From positions 1 through 64,000 of the forward strand of contig JANQOZ010000020.1 in assembly GCA_028285525.1 (NCBI GenBank): 64,000 nucleotides of DNA, in the 5' to 3' direction. A program made the position numbers and the translations under genes. The notes below the pieces were generated by a model. It had not been told where the DNA came from. It ran no database searches and saw only the letters and a list, made by a program, of their open reading frames with translations. This DNA is from Lysobacterales bacterium. GTDB taxonomy: Bacteria; Pseudomonadota; Gammaproteobacteria; Xanthomonadales; SZUA-38. Shown here piece by piece: positions 10,191 through 18,450 of the stretch (its first letter is position 1; each line of letters begins with the position of its first letter).

Positions 10191-11105
10191 TCAAGCGGCG
10201 GACGCAACCCTCAGCAGCGTACCGCGAAGCCAGTCCAGCGCCGGGTGCTGACCAAAGCGTCGGTGCCAGACCATGGAGGTGCGCGTAAACGTTTCGAGGG
10301 GTTGGAGCGGGCACGGCTGCTGAACCACGCTTGGGTCCTCACAAAATCGCTCAGCCACTCGCTCCGGAAGCGTCAGCACCAGATCCGAGTTCGCCACAAT
10401 TTTGCCGGCCGGGGCAAAATGGTTGATCACCATGGCCACCTGGCGGGTCATCCCCTGACCGGCGAGAACCGTGTCCACCCAGCCCCGCGCGTCCCCCCGC
10501 GGGCTGACGAGCAGATGGCGGGCCTGAGCAAATCGTTTGACCGTCATACTGCCCTGCGCAAGCGGATGGTCCCGGCGGGTCAGCACCACATAGCCATCCT
10601 CAAACAGCTGTTCGTGGGCAAAGCGCGAGCCCAACTCGCCGAAAGCCGAGATCGCGAGCTCTGCCTCCTGGCGGTCGAGCATCTCCAGCGCGCGCCCTTC
10701 GGTAGGCTTGAGGTGAATACGCACGCCAGGCGCAATTTCGTCGAGATAAGCTGCCACGCGATCCATCAGAACCGTGGTGAGGTAGTCGTGCGTAGCGATG
10801 GTAAAGCTCCGGTTCGATTCGGCCGGGTTGAACTCCGCTGGGTCCAGCGCATCTCGTAACGCCATGAGTGCGGCATTGATCGGCTCCGCGAGTTCAGCCG
10901 CGCGGGGCGTGGGCTGCATGCCCTGGGGGCCTTTCACAAAGAGCGGGTCTTTTAAGGTGTGCCGAAGACGCGTCAGTGCATGGCTCACCGCCGGCTGGGA
11001 CAGGTAAAGGCGCTCGGCAGCCCGCGTCACGTTGCGCTCCAGCATCACGGCGTCGAACACGCGCAGGAGGTTCAGATCCAGCGCATCTACATTTATTTTG
11101 TGCAT
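10191..11105 (-). CDS. LysR-family transcriptional regulator
   Basis: 304 residues with an N-terminal winged helix-turn-helix (about 8-65; ERNVTRAAERLYLSQPAVSH) and a LysR substrate-binding domain. The N-terminal sequence (DLNLLRVFDAVMLERNVT) is of the NodD/SyrM/LeuO-like subgroup. It diverges from the SDR gene at 11209 across a 103-nt AT-rich gap, so that gene is its likely target. The effector cannot be told. Confidence 0.9.
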   Translation of the reverse strand: MHKINVDALDLNLLRVFDAVMLERNVTRAAERLYLSQPAVSHALTRLRHTLKDPLFVKGPQGMQPTPRAAELAEPINAALMALRDALDPAEFNPAESNRSFTIATHDYLTTVLMDRVAAYLDEIAPGVRIHLKPTEGRALEMLDRQEAELAISAFGELGSRFAHEQLFEDGYVVLTRRDHPLAQGSMTVKRFAQARHLLVSPRGDARGWVDTVLAGQGMTRQVAMVINHFAPAGKIVANSDLVLTLPERVAERFCEDPSVVQQPCPLQPLETFTRTSMVWHRRFGQHPALDWLRGTLLRVASAA

Positions 11106-11107
11106 AT

Positions 11108-11120
11108 TGAAAATATTTCA
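11108..11120. promoter_or_regulatory. Candidate LysR box TGAAAATATTTCA
   Basis: This 13-mer fits the LysR T-N11-A pattern with TGAAA/TTTCA half-sites and lies between the divergent LysR and SDR starts. A -10-like TACAAT follows at 11136-11141 toward the SDR gene, with no good -35, as expected for an activator-dependent promoter. Confidence 0.5.
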
Positions 11121-11208
11121 TATTCATTTCATTTATACAATCGCGTTCCGTAGCCTGAACTCACTGAAGCAAACGGCCCCCGGGCCCAGGTTTAAAGGAG
11201 CAACAATC

Positions 11209-11958
11209 ATGAGCAAATTGAACGGAAAAGTAGCGGTCATCACGGGCGGCAACAGCGGCCTCGGTTTGGCTACCGCGCAGACCTACATCGAGCAAGGCGC
11301 GAAGGTGGTGATCTTCGGGCGCAACGAGCGCAGCCTGAATGAGGCCGTCGAGACGCTGGGCGAGAACGCCACAGCGGTACGGGGTGACGTCACCAGCCTC
11401 GCAGATCTGGATCGGCTCGCCGAGGTCACTCGGCAGCAGCACGGCGGGATCGATATCCTGTTTGCGAACGCCGGTCTTGGGGTCTTTGCGCCGATCGAGC
11501 AGGTCGACGAGTCTGGCTACGACAAGCAGTTCGATATCAACGTGAAAGGCGCATTCTTTACCGTGCAGAAACTGCTGCCGCTGATCAAAGACGGGGCCAG
11601 CATCATCCTGACCGCCTCGGCGGTCCATGAGAAAGGTGTGGCGACCGGCAGCCTGTACTTTGCCAGCAAAGCCGCCGTCCGCTCGCTCGGGCGAACGCTG
11701 GCAGCGGAGCTGGCGCCGCGGCAGATTCGGGTTAACACGCTCAGTCCCGGCATCGTGCGCACCAACTTTGCTGATCGGACGAACGTACCCGCCGCAGACT
11801 TCGAAGGCTTCATCGGGATGGTCGAAAGCCAGGCCCCGCTGGGCCGCGCAGGCACACCGCAGGATATGGCCAATGCTGCGCTGTTCCTGGCCAGCAGCGA
11901 TTCGGCCTACATGACCGCCGCAGACCTGCTGATCGACGGCGGCTGGATGAGCGTCTGA
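11209..11958 (+). CDS. SDR-family NAD(P)-dependent oxidoreductase
   Basis: A classical short-chain dehydrogenase/reductase of 249 residues. The cofactor motif TGGNSGLGLA is near the N-terminus, NAG follows (FANAGLG), and the catalytic pair is Tyr150 and Lys154 (YFASK). Start: ATG at 11209 with AAAGGAG 8 nt upstream; a longer open frame upstream overlaps the divergent regulator and is not used. The substrate is unknown. The divergent LysR gene suggests induction by a small molecule. Confidence 0.9.
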   Translation: MSKLNGKVAVITGGNSGLGLATAQTYIEQGAKVVIFGRNERSLNEAVETLGENATAVRGDVTSLADLDRLAEVTRQQHGGIDILFANAGLGVFAPIEQVDESGYDKQFDINVKGAFFTVQKLLPLIKDGASIILTASAVHEKGVATGSLYFASKAAVRSLGRTLAAELAPRQIRVNTLSPGIVRTNFADRTNVPAADFEGFIGMVESQAPLGRAGTPQDMANAALFLASSDSAYMTAADLLIDGGWMSV

Positions 11959-11966
11959 CCGATCGT

Positions 11967-12000
11967 GCCCCATCCCGCCATCAGTGGCGGGGTGGGGTTT
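11967..12000 (+). terminator. Terminator after the SDR gene
   Basis: A 12-bp stem (CCCCATCCCGCC 11968-11979 with GGCGGGGTGGGG 11986-11997, one G-U pair), a 6-nt loop, then TTT. It lies between the SDR stop and the convergent glucokinase stop. Confidence 0.7.
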
Positions 12001-12012
12001 CGCCTACAGAAA

Positions 12013-13041
12013 TCAGGAAGACGGGCCTCCCGAAATCTCAGCTTCCGCGGCAAACCCCGCCGCCGCGCCCAACAGCCCGAGCTGATCGTGCGATGCAACC
12101 ATCACCGGGATCTTCGCCATGTCCGACTGATAGCGCCCCTTGGCACAGAACTGTCGGAAGAAAGGCTCCTGACGCAGCGTCGGGGCCAGCCGGTTGGACA
12201 GCCCGCCGACCAGAACAACCCTTGAGGCGCCGTGGGCCAACGCCAAATCTCCCGCCACCGCGCCGTAGGCCCGACAAAACCGCTGGAGCGCCAGCGCCGG
12301 GAGGTCATCTTCGGGGTCCGGGTCCAGCGCCTGGGCCCAGAGCTCCGGATCATCCAGCGGCTGTATCTTCCGCCGCTCGATCCTGGCGATGGCGTGCGCT
12401 AAATGATTGAGACCCGGCCCGGACACGATGCGCTCCACCGATACCCGGAGAAACTGCTCGCGCAGCTGGCTGACGATCTTCGACTCCATTTCGTCCAGCG
12501 GGGCGAAGTCGATGTGCCCTCCTTCCGTTTCCAGAACCATCAGTCGTCCATGGCGGCGGATCAATATCGCCACGCCAAGGCCGGTTCCCGGACCGATGAC
12601 CGTCGTGACGCCGTCCGCCAGCGGGTCAGCCGCCGGACCGCCCTGCTCGCCGCAAATCGGTTCGAGCTCATCCCCGCTGAGCTGCGACACACCGTAGGCC
12701 ATCGCACCAAAGTCGTTCATCAGATGAATCTGGCTTACCCCCAGCTCCTCGGCCACGCGGTCGCGCTGGATCAGCCAGTGGCTGTTGGTGGCCTTGAGCG
12801 TCTGGCCCCTGACGGGTCCGGCAAAACATACCGATACCGCTTCGGTGGAAGGGTCTTCGAGTCGCGTCTGGCCGTGTCGGAGATAGCTTTGCCAGGCTGA
12901 CGTGAGCCCGGCGAACTCGGCGGTTCGAAGCACCACCGGCTGACCGAGAATCGGCCGCTCCCCGGCGCGAAGCTCCGCCGGCGCGAAGCGTACGTGAGTG
13001 CCGCCAATGTCGACGGCGGTGATGCGACGAACCTTCGCCAT
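12013..13041 (-). CDS. glk: Glucokinase (proteobacterial Glk family)
   Basis: 342 residues. The phosphate-binding motif AVDIGGTHVRF is at about 9-19, followed by NSHW, the LMNDFGAMAYG substrate segment, VIGPGTGLG and ETEGGHIDF (conserved glucose-binding Glu and His). It phosphorylates glucose to glucose-6-phosphate with ATP in the cytoplasm. It ends 2 nt before the start side of ilvY downstream of that gene on the same strand, so the two may share a transcript, although their roles differ. Confidence 0.93.
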   Translation of the reverse strand: MAKVRRITAVDIGGTHVRFAPAELRAGERPILGQPVVLRTAEFAGLTSAWQSYLRHGQTRLEDPSTEAVSVCFAGPVRGQTLKATNSHWLIQRDRVAEELGVSQIHLMNDFGAMAYGVSQLSGDELEPICGEQGGPAADPLADGVTTVIGPGTGLGVAILIRRHGRLMVLETEGGHIDFAPLDEMESKIVSQLREQFLRVSVERIVSGPGLNHLAHAIARIERRKIQPLDDPELWAQALDPDPEDDLPALALQRFCRAYGAVAGDLALAHGASRVVLVGGLSNRLAPTLRQEPFFRQFCAKGRYQSDMAKIPVMVASHDQLGLLGAAAGFAAEAEISGGPSS

Positions 13042-13043
13042 GG

Positions 13044-13958
13044 TCAGGACGCCTTGCTCACGGCTGCCGCCTTTGACAGGCTCTCGACGCTCGACGCCGA
13101 CTCCCAGAACGTTTTGAGCAGCCGACCCTGCAGACGACTGTCCTGCGCAAACAGGCCGATCTCAATGGATCCAAGGCGCGGTCGCAGGGGCAGTACCCGA
13201 ACCCGATCCGCCAGCGGGCTATTGTCCAGCACAATCTGGGGGACGACGCCCAGGCCGCGACCCAGGCTCACCATGCTGACAATGGCCTCGTTTCCGGCAA
13301 CCTGGGCTGCGACCGCGGGCGTGACCCGCTGCTCACGCATCCAGGTGTCGATGCGCACCCGACCGACGCCCCGCTCCGGCAGCACCAGCGATTCGTTGGC
13401 CAACTGCTTGGGACCGAAGCTGGCCGGGACTTCGCTGGCGTCCGCGGCCGCGATGAGCTGCAGGGCTGACTCGGCCAGGGGACGAAACGACAGTCCCACC
13501 GGCAGCCGATCCGGCCTCACGCCGATCGCAATTTCCTCCTGCCCTGACCGGACCCGGTCGGGCGCAAGCTCCGGGTCGCCGGTGCGCAGGCTGATTTTGA
13601 CGCGCGGATGCTGGCCCAGAAAGCCGGTCAGCATCCGGTGCAGATAGCTGTAGCTGGCGGTCACGGAGCAGTAGATGCGAATTTCGCCGCGCAGGCTCTC
13701 GGCGCCCTCGCGCAGATCCTGCCGCACCGAATCCCAGCCGGCCAGCGCCTGCAGCGCGTACTGCTGAAAACGCTCTCCGGCAGGCGTCAGCACCACTCGT
13801 CGGTTATTGCGCTCCAGCAGTTCGACCCCCACCAAACGCTCGAGCTGGGCGATGCTGCGGCTCAGCGTCGAGGGGCTGATATTGAGCTCGCTGGCCGCCC
13901 GGCCGAAGTGCAGCGTGCGGGCGAGCGCGGTAAAACTGGTCAGATGGCGAAAGTCCAT
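13044..13958 (-). CDS. ilvY: IlvY, LysR-family activator of ilvC
   Basis: A 304-residue LysR regulator with the N-terminal helix-turn-helix (FGRAASELNISPSTLSRSIAQLE) and effector domain; length and divergent position next to ilvC are as in Escherichia coli IlvY. In that system the protein binds the shared intergenic region and activates ilvC when acetolactate or acetohydroxybutyrate builds up. Start: ATG at 13958; the open frame runs on to 14138 but would overlap ilvC. Confidence 0.92.
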   Translation of the reverse strand: MDFRHLTSFTALARTLHFGRAASELNISPSTLSRSIAQLERLVGVELLERNNRRVVLTPAGERFQQYALQALAGWDSVRQDLREGAESLRGEIRIYCSVTASYSYLHRMLTGFLGQHPRVKISLRTGDPELAPDRVRSGQEEIAIGVRPDRLPVGLSFRPLAESALQLIAAADASEVPASFGPKQLANESLVLPERGVGRVRIDTWMREQRVTPAVAAQVAGNEAIVSMVSLGRGLGVVPQIVLDNSPLADRVRVLPLRPRLGSIEIGLFAQDSRLQGRLLKTFWESASSVESLSKAAAVSKAS

Positions 13959-13985
13959 TGTTGTGGTTAGCGGTACAATACGGTG

Positions 13986-13991
13986 ATTATA
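13986..13991 (-). promoter_or_regulatory. Possible ilvY -10 (TATAAT) in the ilvY/ilvC gap
   Basis: A perfect TATAAT reads on the minus strand 28 nt upstream of the ilvY ATG. No good -35 is seen. The 101-nt gap is AT-rich compared with its surroundings and should hold the IlvY operators. Confidence 0.4.
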
Positions 13992-14005
13992 TTTCATTTT
14001 TCTAA

Positions 14006-15085
<1,080 letters not shown>

Positions 15086-15102
15086 GATACGAAGCTGGAA
15101 TG

Positions 15103-15146
15103 AAAAAACCGATCGGGCCAGCCCTTCCGTGGGCAGCCCGATCGGT
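15103..15146 (-). terminator. Strong terminator for the 57-codon gene
   Basis: An 11-bp perfect stem (ACCGATCGGGC 15108-15118 with 15136-15146) encloses an inner GCCC/GGGC stem. The A6 run at 15103-15108 becomes a U-run only when read on the minus strand, so it ends transcription of the small gene to its right. It may also slow transcripts from ilvC. Confidence 0.8.
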
Positions 15147-15196
15147 AGTCTTGATCGGGTCTCAGGCGGCGCCTGAGTCTTTCGGTATGGACTGCC

Positions 15197-15370
15197 TTAA
15201 ATGGCCAGGTGCTTGATGGCGCTTTGCAGCTTGGCCCGCTTGGCCAGCAGCGTTTGATCGATATCCTTCTCGTCCTGGTTTTCCATCGCGATCTCGATCC
15301 GGCACAGTTCAACTGACAGGTCGTGGTACATTTCAACGCGGCTGACGCGCTTTGACTTTGCTTGGCTCAT
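15197..15370 (-). CDS. Small uncharacterised protein (57 aa)
   Basis: The reading frame opens with an ATG 8 nt after a very good ribosome site (AAGGAG) and ends 50 nt before a strong terminator, so it looks like a real single-gene unit. The 57 residues are charged, without Cys or membrane segments, and predicted mostly helical; SVELCRIEIAMENQ contains the one Cys. (Correction to the general rule: one Cys is present at about residue 23.) It carries a basic N-terminus (SQAKSKRVSR) and an acidic centre (ENQDEKDID). I do not recognise the family. A frame start 11 codons earlier is possible but lacks a ribosome site. Confidence 0.7.
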   Translation of the reverse strand: MSQAKSKRVSRVEMYHDLSVELCRIEIAMENQDEKDIDQTLLAKRAKLQSAIKHLAI

Positions 15371-15500
15371 GTCGTGTGCTCCTTGCTTGACTGCCGTTTC
15401 CATGGCGTCAATGTACCCAAAGCCTTGCCGCTTGTGTTTTAAGAAATGTTACGTCGGCCTTTTTTCCGTTAACGAATGTCAACTACCCCCTGGGCGTCTG

Positions 15501-16793
15501 CTAAAGCGCCGGTTCTGCTAGCAGCCGGTTGAGTTCCGCCTGCAGCTCAGCAAGCATCTCGGTGTGAAAATCCCCGGTTCCGGGGCCGGCAAAACCGCTG
15601 TGGATTCGCTGAACCCGATGCTCGCGGTCCAGGAACAGCGTGGTCGGGTAGGCAACCACCTTGTCCAGAAAGCCGAGGGTTTTCGCGGCCTCTTCCTTGT
15701 CGTTGACGCCGGCCAGCAGCAGCTCGTATTCGATCTCATGGCGATCCCGGAATCGGCTGATCATCTCCCGATCGCGCTCGACGTCTCCGGTAAACTCAAA
15801 CGCCAGCCCGATGATTTCCAGCCCATCGTCGCGGCGCTCTTTGTACCAGCGGCTCAGCACAGGCGCCTCGTCATTGCAGTTCGGACACCAGCTTCCGAAG
15901 AGATTGACTAGCACCACCTTCCCCTCAAAACGAGGGTCGTTGAGGGAAACCGTCTCACCCAGCAGATTTTGAAACGCAAAGTCGATACGGTCGCTGGCGG
16001 AACTCAGACTCACCTGCTCCCAGGCGTCGGGCAGAAACTTCTCTCCAGCGTCAGCCCGGCTCGCCTGCCAGGTTGCGTGATAGGTTTCCCGCGACCAGAA
16101 GTCGCCGCGCAGCATCCCGTCCTCACCCAGCTGTGCGTCGAACAAAAACACGTGGGCGCCGTCGAAGGCTGAGAGGCGCAGCCGGTTTTGCTCGAAGCTG
16201 CCGGCAAGAAAGCGATAGTCGCCGGTGGGGGTCAGAAAGGTCCCGGTCACCGCCTGACCATCTTGGACGAACTCACCCCGCGCGGGCTCGGTGCCGTCTT
16301 CATCGCTGAATTCGACGCGCCAGGTGCCGTCGATCGACGTGTCGGATTCAGCCGCTGTCGCCGCGGCCAGCGGCAGAAATCGGATTGCCATACCGCGGGT
16401 TGCGCTGAAGGGCAGCGAGGAGTCCACGCCTCCCTCGTGGGTTTTGCGCCAGCGCCCGCGCATGACCGAGCCGTCGGAGGACAGCTCAGCGGTGATCTCC
16501 GAGTCGTACCACGGATAGCTCATCACCACCTGGCTGCCGCGGCGCTCGACGCTGCCGAAGTTCGCCTGCTCCTCACCGTTGACCACATAGCCGCTGGCCT
16601 GATCGTCTCCGATCACCAGCTCGAACGGCAGCTCGCCACCCGGGGAGGACAGCACCGCCCGCCAGCTCCCGGCGATGGTCGTGACGGCCGGCGGCTCCTT
16701 GGCGGTCGCTCGATCTGACGTCGCGGCACCCTCGTCACCGCAGCCAGTGAGCAAGATGGTCGCCAGCGCGACCGTCCCGATAACTCGATTCAT
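15501..16793 (-). CDS. Lipoprotein with C-terminal thioredoxin-like (TlpA/ResA) domain
   Basis: 430 residues. The signal peptide ends in the lipobox LLTGC (Cys18). Residues about 40-260 form two similar beta-rich segments (GSWRAVLSSPGGELPFELVI and GTWRVEFSDEDGTEPARGEF), each of a kind often found before peroxiredoxin-like domains. The C-terminal domain (about 265-430) has the redox motif WCPNC (Cys303, Cys306) and YPTTLFLD with the cis-proline. It probably reduces or oxidises disulfides in the periplasm while tethered to a membrane. Its ATG overlaps the stop of the TAXI protein by 4 nt. Confidence 0.88.
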   Translation of the reverse strand: MNRVIGTVALATILLTGCGDEGAATSDRATAKEPPAVTTIAGSWRAVLSSPGGELPFELVIGDDQASGYVVNGEEQANFGSVERRGSQVVMSYPWYDSEITAELSSDGSVMRGRWRKTHEGGVDSSLPFSATRGMAIRFLPLAAATAAESDTSIDGTWRVEFSDEDGTEPARGEFVQDGQAVTGTFLTPTGDYRFLAGSFEQNRLRLSAFDGAHVFLFDAQLGEDGMLRGDFWSRETYHATWQASRADAGEKFLPDAWEQVSLSSASDRIDFAFQNLLGETVSLNDPRFEGKVVLVNLFGSWCPNCNDEAPVLSRWYKERRDDGLEIIGLAFEFTGDVERDREMISRFRDRHEIEYELLLAGVNDKEEAAKTLGFLDKVVAYPTTLFLDREHRVQRIHSGFAGPGTGDFHTEMLAELQAELNRLLAEPAL

Positions 16794-18055
16794 GAAGTCT
16801 CCTCGGCTCTGGTGCGAACCAGCTTGATGTGGCTGCGCAAATGGTAAAGCTCGTCGGCGTAGGACAGCGGTGTGTCTACCTGCTTGACCTCGCGATCCAA
16901 TGCCGCCACCTGACTCAGCAGCTCGGGACCCGCACCCTCTTGGTCAAGGCGCGACTCCAGCTGCCGCAGGTCTTCGTACCAGCGATAGATACGCGATCGA
17001 ACCCGCCACCGATAGACCGGCGGGAACAGTCGGATCAGCGGCAGCAGCAGTGCGAGAAGCGGGATCACCATGACAATCAGCCGATCGATGAGCGTTGCCG
17101 CCCAGAACGGCAGGATACTCTGCAGAAACGACGGCCCGCGCTGGTGGAATCGCTGGGCTTCATCAGCAAGCGGCAAAGACAGGTAGTCGGGCGAGGGAAA
17201 CTGATCGCGCTGCTGAAACAGACCCGGCGCCCCGACCACCGTCGGTGAGGCCATCAGCAGCAGGTCCACCAGCGCGGGGTGAAGATCTTCTCTGGCGACA
17301 AGCATGGCGGCGACCCCAATCAGCCGACGATCCTCGGGCGGATTGTCGGTCGCCAGATTGATCGCGCCGGCCGGCAGCTCCAGGGCGGACAGGTAACGAC
17401 GATGCATCGGGTACGCGCTGGCTCGGGGCAGATCCAGCAGCCGTACCGCCGGATCGGCCAGCAGCTTTTGGACCCGAGGCGAGGACTCACCAGCCACCAC
17501 AGCGAGCACGTCCAGCCTGCCTGCGACCAGCGCGCCGTCCGGATCGGCGGGTTCCGGCAGGGCCAGCGATGACAGGGTTACCCCGTTGAGCTCCAGAAGT
17601 TCGTCGACGAGGTCCCGGGTACCGCTGCCGGGAGCACCCCGGCTGATCCGCAGCGGCGCCAGCTCCTCCAGCTCCCGAGGCACGGGACTTAGCTCCGCAC
17701 GATGAAAGAGCCAAAGCGGCTCAAAGTAGAGGCTGGCCAGCGCGTTAACCGCCACCTCGGGGTTGCTGTCCAGCTCAGTGCCGCCCTGCATCAGCGCCAC
17801 GTCAACCTCACCGGCCGCCAAGATCGAGGCGTTTTCCTGACTGCCGGCGCTGGTCCTTAAGGTCAGCTCGATGCCCTCTTCGGCCAGAAGCTCGGCCAGC
17901 GCGAGGCCAAGCTGATGATAGGCGCCATCGGAACCGCCGGTCGCCATGATGAGCTGCTTTGGCGGCGCCGGCTCGACGAACTGATAGGCCAGGAGGAAAC
18001 CGCCGGCGACCAGGGCCACGGCAAGACCACCGCCGCCCAGCAGGGGCCGGTTCAT
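16790..18055 (-). CDS. TAXI-type TRAP solute-binding protein with C-terminal membrane anchor
   Basis: 421 residues. An N-terminal hydrophobic segment (about 8-27) is followed by the TAXI signature IMATGGSDGAYHQLG and a periplasmic-binding fold; near residues 325-350 a second strong hydrophobic helix (LIVMVIPLLALLLPLI) is followed by a basic, coiled-coil-like tail of about 80 residues. TAXI proteins usually feed a DctQM membrane transporter, but no such gene is in the window, so this may act as a membrane-bound sensor or partner of the overlapping redox lipoprotein. It overlaps both neighbours by 4 nt. Confidence 0.85.
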   Translation of the reverse strand: MNRPLLGGGGLAVALVAGGFLLAYQFVEPAPPKQLIMATGGSDGAYHQLGLALAELLAEEGIELTLRTSAGSQENASILAAGEVDVALMQGGTELDSNPEVAVNALASLYFEPLWLFHRAELSPVPRELEELAPLRISRGAPGSGTRDLVDELLELNGVTLSSLALPEPADPDGALVAGRLDVLAVVAGESSPRVQKLLADPAVRLLDLPRASAYPMHRRYLSALELPAGAINLATDNPPEDRRLIGVAAMLVAREDLHPALVDLLLMASPTVVGAPGLFQQRDQFPSPDYLSLPLADEAQRFHQRGPSFLQSILPFWAATLIDRLIVMVIPLLALLLPLIRLFPPVYRWRVRSRIYRWYEDLRQLESRLDQEGAGPELLSQVAALDREVKQVDTPLSYADELYHLRSHIKLVRTRAEETS

Positions 18056-18330
18056 GTGGCCTGCTCCGTCTTCGGGCCGGCCGTACCGTCCCGGTTCGAG
18101 CGAAGGCTGCTTACGAGACCCAGCAGGCTGATGCCCAGCCAGCAGGTTTCGATCACAAAAGCGGAGAGATTAAAGTCCACCCATAAAGACAGGAGAATCA
18201 GCCCGGCACCTGCGGCGTTGGCCGCGTAGTAGGGCCACGCTGAGGCGCTCCACCAGCCACGCTGCAGCGAAAGGTACGCCAGCAGCAGCAGCGCCACGCC
18301 AATCATGCCCACTCCGTCGTGAATTGCCAT
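18052..18330 (-). CDS. Small membrane protein, CBU_0592-like
   Basis: 92 residues with three hydrophobic helices (about 5-23, 32-50, 56-76) and a short charged tail. The pattern YYAANAAGAGLILLSLWVDF-NLSAF resembles the CBU_0592 family of small membrane proteins, whose function is unknown. It is the first gene of the overlapping trio with the TAXI protein and the thioredoxin lipoprotein (ATGA overlap). Confidence 0.7.
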   Translation of the reverse strand: MAIHDGVGMIGVALLLLAYLSLQRGWWSASAWPYYAANAAGAGLILLSLWVDFNLSAFVIETCWLGISLLGLVSSLRSNRDGTAGPKTEQAT

Positions 18331-18450
18331 TTGTGTTCAGCCCGTTTAGCCTGCTTCCGAACCTGCTTTGGCAGCATAAGGTCCAGAAAAACGAACACGC
18401 ATTCTATCCCACGGCCCGAACGCGCCGGCAATCGGTTATGGCCTTTCCGA

